The position numbers and the translations under genes are program-made. Below the pieces are notes generated by a model. The model was not told the DNA's origin. It saw nothing but the letters and a program-made list of their open reading frames with translations, and ran no database searches. Of a stretch of DNA of 5,181 bases, positions 1 through 5,181 are shown piece after piece (the first letter of the stretch is position 1; each line of letters opens with the position of its first letter). The stretch comes from Acidobacteriota bacterium (GTDB taxonomy: Bacteria; Acidobacteriota; Polarisedimenticolia; Polarisedimenticolales; Polarisedimenticolaceae), in assembly GCA_011773795.1 (NCBI GenBank), contig WVWW01000211.1, positions 1 through 5,181 on the forward strand, given 5' to 3'.

Positions 1-1
1 G

Positions 2-490
2 TCCGCGCTGGAAGACTGGCAAGAACGTTCCTGGCGCGGGGTCCAGCTCGTCGTGAACCCGACCGCAGGCTGGCGCGTGCGGCTGCGCTTTCCCACCGGA
101 ACGGAATGGTTCGACGAGCCCTGGATGGCCGACGGGACCCACGCGCTGCGGTTGGAGGTCATCGACGACGCGATCGAGCTGGGCGGCTTCCCACCCGGCA
201 GAACCTACCGCATCGGATTGCCGCTGTACCTGAACGAATCTTCCACGTTGACCCTCGAAGGCCTGGCCGGCCGGGCGACGGTCGTAGCCGGAACGGAGCG
301 AACCGCTCTGGCGGCGGGGGAGACACGCCGGCTGGACCTGCTTGCGGCGGATCTCCTCGCACGTCCGCTCGCCCCGCCGGGACCCGGACACGTCGTGATC
401 CGGGCCCGCCCGAGACCGCGGCAGGGCGAGGTCTCGATCGACCCTGAGACCCGAAAACTCCTTCAATCGCTCGGCTACCTCAGCAACTGA
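2..490 (+). CDS. 3' end of a probable sulfatase/alkaline-phosphatase-type hydrolase (5' partial)
   Basis: The reading frame is open from the window edge to a TGA at 488-490, giving 162 visible residues; the true start lies upstream. A GTG at 53 is in frame, but the frame is open before it (SALEDWQERSW...), so I do not take it as the start. The visible part has many alternating hydrophobic and charged stretches, probably beta-rich, with no membrane segment. It ends in DPETRKLLQSLGYLSN. From family knowledge, a tail of the form D-P-E-x3-L-x2-LGYL is frequent at the very C-terminus of bacterial sulfatase-like enzymes (alkaline phosphatase superfamily), often secreted or membrane-anchored. The catalytic region of that family would lie upstream and is not visible, so the assignment rests only on the tail and is tentative. 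It could also be a different protein carrying a similar tail. The gene is followed at once by an inverted repeat, which separates it from the downstream operon. Confidence 0.5.
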   Translation, partial: SALEDWQERSWRGVQLVVNPTAGWRVRLRFPTGTEWFDEPWMADGTHALRLEVIDDAIELGGFPPGRTYRIGLPLYLNESSTLTLEGLAGRATVVAGTERTALAAGETRRLDLLAADLLARPLAPPGPGHVVIRARPRPRQGEVSIDPETRKLLQSLGYLSN

Positions 491-495
491 CGGGA

Positions 496-573
496 ATGGG
501 GTCAAGTCTTGGCATGAGACACCCGCAAGCTGGTTGGCCGGGATTTGTGTCGCATGCCAAGACTTGACCCCAT
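496..573. repeat. 78-bp inverted repeat, REP-like/miniature element with GGGGTCAAGTCTTG arms
   Basis: The left arm at 496-516 is the exact reverse complement of the right arm at 553-573 (21 of 21 bp). Pairing resumes after one mismatch (A517 with G552) for five more pairs, so each arm spans 27 nt (496-522 and 547-573) around a 24-nt loop. The arm core is GGGGTCAAGTCTTGGCATG. From memory, sequences containing GGGGTCAAGTCTTG recur in many GC-rich genomes close to Y1-type (IS200-like, REP-associated) transposases. This copy has no room for a transposase, so it would be a non-autonomous copy. CGGG occurs on both sides (491-494 and 574-577), but IS200-type elements make no target duplication, so this may be chance. 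The transcript could form a strong hairpin only 5 nt after the upstream stop codon. No T-run follows on either strand, so it is not a classic intrinsic terminator, though it could protect the 3' end of the upstream mRNA. Confidence 0.8.
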
Positions 574-605
574 CGGGGATGGTGCCGCCCGAGAGGCGAA
601 AGTCA

Positions 606-614
606 TGCGATAAT
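606..614 (+). promoter_or_regulatory. Possible extended -10 promoter for the helicase operon
   Basis: The sequence TGCGATAAT fits the extended -10 pattern TGnTATAAT with one mismatch in the hexamer (GATAAT at 609-614). It stands out as an AT-rich patch in GC-rich DNA. Transcription would begin near 620-622, only about 5 nt before the ATG at 626, giving an almost leaderless message. That agrees with the lack of a Shine-Dalgarno sequence at normal distance from this ATG. There is no good -35 box at 17-bp spacing. A TTGACC lies in the repeat's right arm (564-569) but is 39 bp away, too far to pair with this -10. The call rests on a short motif only. Confidence 0.3.
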
Positions 615-625
615 CCCGGGCTCCG

Positions 626-3600
626 ATGTCCGACCTCTCCTCAGCGGCCTCGTCCGCCGTGACCCGCTTGCTGGAGCACCCGAGCCTCGGACCGATGGTG
701 GCCCACCATCGCCGCCTCGACGGCGTGGAGGTGCGCTACGCGGAGCCGCGCGAGCCGTTGCCCAGGAGACTCTCGGAGGGCCTCGCGATGCGTGGGGTCG
801 AGCGGCTGTACTCGCACCAGGCCGAGGGCATCGATCGACTGCGCGAAGGACGCAACCTGCTCATCGTCACACCGACGGCGTCGGGCAAGACGCTGCTGTT
901 CTCGGTCGCGGTGCTGGAGACCGTGCTGGCCGACGAGGATGCGCGCGCGCTGATCCTCTACCCGACGAAGGCGCTCGCGCGGGATCAGCTGGCGGGCTTT
1001 CGTTCGCTCGCGGGCTCGCTCGGCGCGCTCCACCCGCCCTCGTTCGAGATCTACGACGGTGACACGCCGGCCGGCCAGCGCAAGAAGATCCGCACCGATC
1101 CCCCGCACGCGTTGATCACCAACCCGGACATGCTTCACGCGGGCATCCTGTCCAACCATCAGGACTGGGAGCCGCTGTTGCGCAACCTCAAGTGGATCGT
1201 GATCGACGAGCTCCACGTGTACCGCGGCATCTTCGGCGCGCACGTGCACCACATCCTCAAACGCCTACGGCGACTTTGCGCCCGTTACGGGTCGAGCCCG
1301 CGCTTCGTCGCCGCGTCGGCCACGATCGGAAACCCGGCCGCGTTCGCGAAGACGCTGACCGGAGTCGACTTCGCCGTGGTGGATCGTTCGGGCGCTCCGC
1401 AGGCACCGCGCGAGGTCGTGTTCCTCAACCCGACGGCCGTCTCCCCGTACACGACGGCCGTTCGCGTCGTCGGCGAAACCGTGCGGGCCGGGCTGCGCAC
1501 GATCGCGTTCACCAAGGCGCGACGCGTGACCGAGTTGCTGTACACCTGGCTCGTCCAGCAGGAACCGAGTCTGCGCGACAGGATCGCCCCCTACCGTGCC
1601 GGCTACCTCCCGGCGGAACGTCGCCGCCTGGAGCAGCGACTCTTCAGCGGCGATCTCTCCGCCGTGCTCTCGACCAGCGCGCTCGAGCTGGGCATCGACA
1701 TCGGCGGGCTCGACGCCTGCGTCCTCGTCGGCTACCCCGGCTCGATGATCTCGTCGTGGCAGCGCATCGGCCGCGTCGGACGCCAGCGACGCGACGGGTT
1801 GATCGTGATGATCGCGCTCCCGGACGCGCTCGACCAGTACGTCGTCCACCACCCCGAGTTGTTCTTCGGCGGACACTACGAGAATGCCGTGCTCGATCCG
1901 GGGAACCCGCTGATCGCCGGACGCCACCTGGTCTGCGCGGCCAGCGAGGAGCCGCTGGAACGAGCCGAGCTGGCCGGAAACGAGGCGGTGCTCGACCTCG
2001 CCGACGAGCTGGCGCGGCAAGGCAAGCTCTCCGAGGACGCCGCCGGCCGGCGGTTCTACTCCTTCCGACGCCGGCCGCAGCGCGACGTGAGCCCGCGTTC
2101 CGCCGGCGAGCCGTTCGCGATCGTCGAGCGGCGTAAGAACGTGCAGCTGGGAAGCATCGACGGCCAGCGCGTTTACCACGAATGCCATCCGGGCGCGATC
2201 TACCTGCACGGCGGCCAATCCTTCCTGATCACCGAGTTGGACCGCGAGAGGCGACGCGTGCTGGCCGAGCCGGCGCGTGTCGATTACTACACGGTCGTCC
2301 AGGGGGACAAGGAAACCGCGATCCTCGAGCGCACGGACCACCGCCGTGTTGCCGATTTCCCCGTCGGTCTGGGACGGCTCAAGGTGACCGTTCGCATCCG
2401 CGGTTATCAAAAAAAACGGTTGTTCGACGGCGAGACGATCTCGACGCACCCGCTCGAGGTGCCGCCGCTGATCTTCGAGACCGTCGGGTTCTGGATCGAG
2501 CTGCCTCCCGCACTTCCCGCCGTCTATACGCGGAACGGTCTGCACTTCATGGGTGGCATCCACGCCACCGAGCACGCGACGATCGGGCTGTTCCCGCTGG
2601 TCGCCATCGCCGATCGCGGCGACGTCGGCGGGATCTCCTACACCGGCCACCCGCAGCTCGGCTGTCCGGCGATCTTCGTCTACGACGGGGTCCCCGGTGG
2701 CGCGGGCCTCGCGGAGCGCGGCTTCTCCGACCTCGAAACGCTGCTCGAGCGTACGCGTCGGCTCGTCGACGAGTGCGACTGTGAGGACGGCTGTCCCGCG
2801 TGCATCCACTCGCCGAAGTGCGGCAACGGGAACAAGCCGCTGGACAAGCGCGCCGCGTCGTTGACGCTCGCCTTCGTGACCGCTGCACGGCGACTCGCCG
2901 ACTTCGGGATCGCCGTGCCCGAAGCGAGCGACCCGTTGCCGATCTCATGCCTGCCCGTCGATGCGCCCGACCCCGACGACGCCCGGCGCCACGGGGTCGC
3001 GCGTGCGGGGAATCTCGAGCCGGAAGCGGCACGCTCGGCCTACGAACGGGCCGGCGCGGAGCCCGTGCCGGCCCCGCCGCCGTCGCCCCGGCCGGTCCCG
3101 CGGCATCCCTCCGGGCGGGTGCTGATCTTCGATCTCGAGACGCAGCGCAGCGCGGCCGAGGTCGGCGGGTGGGATTGTGCCGATCGCATGGGACTCGCGC
3201 TGGCCGTGGTCTACGACGTCCGGCGTGGGAGCTACCGCACCTACTTCGAGGCCGACGTCGACAAGCTGCTGCTCGACCTGCTCACCGCCGATCGCGTGGT
3301 CGGATTCAACATCGACCGCTTCGACCTGCCCGTGCTGGCCGGTTACACCGACACCGACTTGACCCGCATCGCGACGTTGGACATGCTGAGTGAGCTCAAT
3401 CACGTGCTGGGTTATCGGCTCTCCCTGGCGCACCTGAGCGAGGCCAATCTGGGGGAGTCCAAGTCCGGCGAAGGGATGCAGAGCTTGGCGTGGTGGAAAC
3501 AGGGTCGCATCGACTTGATCGAGCAGTACTGCCGCAAGGACGTCGAGCTCACGTGGAGGTTGTTCGAACGCGGGTTCGAGCAGGGGCACCTGCTCTACCG

Positions 3601-3643
3601 CGACAAGGAAGACCGCATGATGCGCGTGCCGGTGACGTGGTGA
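626..3643 (+). CDS. MrfA/YprA-type DEAD/DEAH-box DNA helicase fused to a MrfB/YprB-like DEDDy 3'-5' exonuclease
   Basis: A 1005-residue cytoplasmic protein with two enzyme parts. The superfamily 2 helicase motifs are complete: Gln-motif-like LYSHQ (61-65), Walker A TASGKT (84-89, K88), LYPTKALARDQ (111-121), DELH box (194-197), SAT (231-233), motif V ALELGIDIG (352-360) and motif VI QRIGRVGR (379-386). Residues ~640-740 form the DUF1998/MZB region, with GIHATEH, VYDGVPGGAG and zinc-ligand cysteines C717, C719, C723, C726, plus C732. A Pro-rich linker (~811-830) leads to a DEDDy exonuclease: FDLET (D836, E838), NIDRFD (D900), D919 and YCRKD (Y968, D972). B. subtilis MrfA (about 750 residues) and MrfB are separate proteins that repair mitomycin C damage; here they are joined, and only the nuclease domain of MrfB is present. 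The role in DNA-lesion repair is inferred. ATG 626 is the first start after an in-frame TAA at 611-613. It has no nearby Shine-Dalgarno; GAGAGG at 591-596 is too distant. It is the first gene of a tight operon. Confidence 0.93.
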   Translation: MSDLSSAASSAVTRLLEHPSLGPMVAHHRRLDGVEVRYAEPREPLPRRLSEGLAMRGVERLYSHQAEGIDRLREGRNLLIVTPTASGKTLLFSVAVLETVLADEDARALILYPTKALARDQLAGFRSLAGSLGALHPPSFEIYDGDTPAGQRKKIRTDPPHALITNPDMLHAGILSNHQDWEPLLRNLKWIVIDELHVYRGIFGAHVHHILKRLRRLCARYGSSPRFVAASATIGNPAAFAKTLTGVDFAVVDRSGAPQAPREVVFLNPTAVSPYTTAVRVVGETVRAGLRTIAFTKARRVTELLYTWLVQQEPSLRDRIAPYRAGYLPAERRRLEQRLFSGDLSAVLSTSALELGIDIGGLDACVLVGYPGSMISSWQRIGRVGRQRRDGLIVMIALPDALDQYVVHHPELFFGGHYENAVLDPGNPLIAGRHLVCAASEEPLERAELAGNEAVLDLADELARQGKLSEDAAGRRFYSFRRRPQRDVSPRSAGEPFAIVERRKNVQLGSIDGQRVYHECHPGAIYLHGGQSFLITELDRERRRVLAEPARVDYYTVVQGDKETAILERTDHRRVADFPVGLGRLKVTVRIRGYQKKRLFDGETISTHPLEVPPLIFETVGFWIELPPALPAVYTRNGLHFMGGIHATEHATIGLFPLVAIADRGDVGGISYTGHPQLGCPAIFVYDGVPGGAGLAERGFSDLETLLERTRRLVDECDCEDGCPACIHSPKCGNGNKPLDKRAASLTLAFVTAARRLADFGIAVPEASDPLPISCLPVDAPDPDDARRHGVARAGNLEPEAARSAYERAGAEPVPAPPPSPRPVPRHPSGRVLIFDLETQRSAAEVGGWDCADRMGLALAVVYDVRRGSYRTYFEADVDKLLLDLLTADRVVGFNIDRFDLPVLAGYTDTDLTRIATLDMLSELNHVLGYRLSLAHLSEANLGESKSGEGMQSLAWWKQGRIDLIEQYCRKDVELTWRLFERGFEQGHLLYRDKEDRMMRVPVTW

Positions 3644-4287
3644 CCAAAAACTTTTTACCGTGTCTTCTTCTCCTGGGGCTCCTCGGATCGTGTGCCCGCC
3701 CGGACTTCACCGAGATGGTCAACGTGCCCCCGGTCGAGGGTTACGAGCAGCGTATCGTCGAATTACGCGGCCAACGCGATTCTTACTTCGCAACCGATCC
3801 GGCGTCCCCACTGCTCCCGGACGAGCGCGAGGGTTTCGAGGGCCTCGATTACTACGAGCCGGACCGGTCGATGTATTTCGTCGGCGATCTGCAGTTGTAT
3901 CGAGAGCCGGAGACGCTGCAGTTGGTCACGACCTCCGGGAAGGTGCGCGAAGCGCAGCGTGTCGGCTTCGTCGCCTTTCGCCTCGACGGCGAATCGCTGC
4001 GCTTGCAGGTCTACCGCCTCGTCGACGGGAGCGGCGGTCTGTTCCTGCCGTTCCAGGATGGGACCACCGGTCAGGAAACTTACCCCGCGGGTCGTTACGT
4101 GAACCTGATCGCCAGTTCGGAGGCCGGTCCCTACGAGATGGATTTCAACATGGCCTATAACCCGTCGTGCGCGTACGGCGGTGCGGATCGTTTCGCCTGC
4201 CCGATCACGCCCGCGGAGAATCGGCTCACGATCAGGATCGCCGCAGGGGAGCGTGGCCGCCAGCACGCCGAGGTCGAGGGAGGCTGA
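3640..4287 (+). CDS. DUF1684 family lipoprotein
   Basis: A 215-residue protein of the DUF1684 family, whose biochemical function is unknown to me. The start is GTG 3640, overlapping the helicase stop as GTGA; a GTG at 3637 is an equally possible start one codon earlier. The N-terminus MTKNFLPCLLLLGLLGSC is a lipoprotein signal peptide: one Lys, a Leu-rich core and the lipobox LGSC with lipidated C18. Ala at +2 rather than Asp suggests outer-membrane sorting if the cell has the Lol system. Family marks in order are SPLL (56-59), EGFEGLDYYEPD (64-75), LFLPFQDGTTGQETYPAGRY (134-153), DFNMAYNPSCAY (168-179) and CPITPAENRL (187-196), ending near AAGE (201-204). The two mature cysteines C177 and C187 lie close enough to pair as a disulfide. 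The length is normal for a secreted member of the family. No Shine-Dalgarno is obvious, so translation probably depends on coupling to the helicase gene. No functional link to DNA repair is apparent. Confidence 0.9.
   Translation: MTKNFLPCLLLLGLLGSCARPDFTEMVNVPPVEGYEQRIVELRGQRDSYFATDPASPLLPDEREGFEGLDYYEPDRSMYFVGDLQLYREPETLQLVTTSGKVREAQRVGFVAFRLDGESLRLQVYRLVDGSGGLFLPFQDGTTGQETYPAGRYVNLIASSEAGPYEMDFNMAYNPSCAYGGADRFACPITPAENRLTIRIAAGERGRQHAEVEGG
4278..4283 (+). promoter_or_regulatory. Ribosome binding site that fixes a TTG start
   Basis: GGGAGG lies 6 nt before the TTG at 4290 and sits inside the last codons of the lipoprotein gene. It is the best Shine-Dalgarno match among the starts in this operon and is the reason for choosing TTG 4290. 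The next in-frame candidate, GTG 4317, has only AAGGA at 4302-4306 with a 10-nt spacer. Confidence 0.65.
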
Positions 4288-4289
4288 GC

Positions 4290-4748
4290 TTGGAGCGGTC
4301 CAAGGACTCCGATCTCGTGCGGATCACCCTGCAACGCAACCGCCTGACGGCCGCGGCTCTGGCGATGGGCGTCCTGGTGCTCGCCGGGGTCAGCGGGTTT
4401 GTGGCACTGGGTCCGGTGGGCTTCGCCGGCAGCCTGACGCTGCCCGCGGGAGTTCTCGGTTTGCTCCTGCTCGTCGCCGGCTGGCGCGTGTACGGCGCCA
4501 TGGCCGAACGAGCCGCGGCGATCGACGACGTGGGAACCGGTTGCGCCCGTTACACGACATCCCTCCTGATCGCGCTGGCAATGACCGAGGGCGGTGCGTT
4601 CCTCGGGATCGTCGCGTACATGCTCGGCGCGGGGATCATGGCGCTCACGGGTGTCCTGACTCACGTCCTGTTGACCGCCATCCTGTGGCCGGGCAACGAG
4701 AAGATCCGGCCGTTTCTTGGGCGGGCGGAACACAGTTTCCTCGAGTGA
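4290..4748 (+). CDS. Small membrane protein with four predicted transmembrane helices, function unknown
   Basis: A 152-residue protein that I cannot assign to a characterised family. It begins at TTG 4290, two bases after the lipoprotein stop, behind a good Shine-Dalgarno. The first ~18 residues are charged (ERSKDSDLVRITLQRNR). Four hydrophobic stretches follow: about 19-41, 48-68, 90-112 and 115-134, arranged as two hairpins joined by a polar loop at 71-89 (MAERAAAIDDVGTGCARYT). The tail NEKIRPFLGRAEHSFLE is polar. An acidic residue, E100, lies inside the third helix in ALAMTEGGAFLGIVAYML. The two-hairpin plan with a buried Glu recalls ATP synthase subunit c and other small 'ALxEg' membrane proteins of GC-rich bacteria, but the match is too weak to name it. 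The position between an envelope lipoprotein and aroK gives no clear clue. If GTG 4317 were the real start, the protein would be nine residues shorter with all helices kept. Confidence 0.75.
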   Translation: MERSKDSDLVRITLQRNRLTAAALAMGVLVLAGVSGFVALGPVGFAGSLTLPAGVLGLLLLVAGWRVYGAMAERAAAIDDVGTGCARYTTSLLIALAMTEGGAFLGIVAYMLGAGIMALTGVLTHVLLTAILWPGNEKIRPFLGRAEHSFLE

Positions 4749-5181
4749 GACGAAACCACCTCTACCTTGTCGGGTTCATGGGCAGCGGTAAATCGACCGT
4801 TGCTTCCCTGCTGGCGGTCCGCAGTGGCCGTCGCCACGTCGAGCTCGACGCCGAGGTCGAGCGCCGCGCGGGTCGATCGATCGGCGAGTTGTTCGCAAGC
4901 GAAGGCGAGGCTGCTTTCCGAGACCTCGAGACCGCAGCACTGGAGCAAATCGATCTCGCGGAGCCGTTGATCGTCTCGACCGGCGGCGGAGCTTTTCTCG
5001 CCGCTTCCAACCGCCGTTGCATGTTTCGTGGCGGTGTGACCGTCTGGCTGGATGTTTCGCTCGAGGAAGCCCGGCGCCGGGTTGGCGCCGGAATCGGTCG
5101 TCCGCTCTGGCGCGACGAGGACCCGATCGCTTTTCGGGCGTTTTTCGAGCGCCGGCGGGCCTGCTACGCACTGGCCGACGC
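4745..5181 (+). CDS. aroK: Shikimate kinase (3' partial)
   Basis: Shikimate kinase phosphorylates the 3-hydroxyl of shikimate with ATP, the fifth step of the chorismate (aromatic amino acid) pathway, in the cytoplasm. The gene starts at GTG 4745, overlapping the previous stop as GTGA; 145 codons are visible before the window edge, so about 20-35 C-terminal residues are missing. Family features seen are Walker A GFMGSGKST (10-18, K16), the shikimate/Mg segment VELDAEVERRAGRSI (32-46, D35), the GEAAFRDLE motif (54-62, R59), the STGGGA loop (78-83), a lid arginine in GRPLWRD (R119), and RRACY (137-141), whose R137 matches the substrate-binding Arg before the conserved Tyr. One oddity is that the usual DxD of the substrate/Mg segment reads E33-L-D35, with Glu at the Mg-linked position. 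The start places Walker A at the normal distance from the N-terminus. No strong Shine-Dalgarno is present (GCGGAA at 4725-4730 is 14 nt away), so translational coupling is likely. Confidence 0.93.
   Translation, partial: MRRNHLYLVGFMGSGKSTVASLLAVRSGRRHVELDAEVERRAGRSIGELFASEGEAAFRDLETAALEQIDLAEPLIVSTGGGAFLAASNRRCMFRGGVTVWLDVSLEEARRRVGAGIGRPLWRDEDPIAFRAFFERRRACYALAD

Noticed and set aside
496..573. The inverted repeat as an intrinsic transcription terminator.
   Set aside because: There is no T-run after the stem on either strand and the 24-nt loop is large, so a classic rho-independent terminator is not supported.
496..573. The inverted repeat as part of a CRISPR array.
   Set aside because: Only two copies exist, in opposite orientation, with no regularly spaced direct repeats and no cas genes.
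491..577. CGGG on both sides of the palindrome as a target-site duplication.
   Set aside because: Four bases made only of G and C in GC-rich DNA are easily chance, one copy is offset by an unpaired A495, and the likely element type does not duplicate its target.
1192..2136. An overlapping + strand open frame inside the helicase gene, Arg- and Pro-rich.
   Set aside because: Its composition is that of an out-of-frame shadow of GC-rich coding DNA, and the helicase frame through the same bases is fully conserved in motif order.
1265..2809. A long open frame on the minus strand opposite the helicase gene (over 500 codons).
   Set aside because: It is fully antisense to a gene with unmistakable helicase motifs. 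Its translation is rich in Arg, Asp and Val with no recognisable motif, as expected from codon bias in GC-rich DNA.
3490..3639. A longer N-terminus for the lipoprotein, starting at an in-frame ATG at 3490.
   Set aside because: The extra 50 residues overlap the conserved exonuclease coding sequence, are Arg-rich shadow sequence, and would bury the lipoprotein signal peptide that begins at GTG 3640.
4167..4289. A longer N-terminus for the membrane protein, from an in-frame ATG at 4167.
   Set aside because: It would overlap the conserved CPITPAENRL end of the DUF1684 protein by more than 100 bases; the TTG at 4290 has a well-spaced GGGAGG and leaves only a 2-bp gap.

Overview
This window comes from a GC-rich bacterial chromosome (about two thirds GC by eye). 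It is densely packed, with every gene on the + strand. The visible protein families are a probable sulfatase tail ending in LGYL, a DUF1684 lipoprotein and a shikimate kinase. With the GTG/TTG starts they suggest an uncultured Gram-negative lineage such as Myxococcota, other former Deltaproteobacteria or Acidobacteriota. That placement is inference; no rRNA or other strong marker gene is present.

Layout: (1) positions 2-490 hold the 3' end of a gene whose tail resembles sulfatase/alkaline-phosphatase-type hydrolases. (2) The 135-bp gap 491-625 holds a 78-bp near-perfect inverted repeat (496-573) with arms built on GGGGTCAAGTCTTGGCATG, which looks like a REP-type or miniature non-autonomous element. 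It is followed by a possible extended -10 promoter just before the next gene. (3) Positions 626-3643 encode a 1005-residue protein. Its first ~760 residues are a complete MrfA/YprA-type superfamily 2 helicase with the C-terminal zinc-binding Cys cluster. A Pro-rich linker then joins it to a DEDDy 3'-5' exonuclease (RNase H fold) like MrfB/YprB. (4) Positions 3640-4287 encode a DUF1684 lipoprotein. (5) Positions 4290-4748 encode a small four-helix membrane protein of unknown function. (6) Positions 4745-5181 hold the start of shikimate kinase (aroK), cut by the window edge.

Genes 3 to 6 are joined by a 4-bp GTGA overlap, a 2-bp gap and another 4-bp GTGA overlap. They are very probably one transcript with translational coupling. 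The three downstream genes start at GTG, TTG and GTG.

The most notable item is the helicase-exonuclease fusion. In Bacillus subtilis, MrfA and MrfB are separate proteins of a mitomycin C repair pathway. Here both activities appear in one polypeptide, which suggests a self-contained DNA-lesion or crosslink repair enzyme. I see no sign of a larger undescribed multi-gene system.
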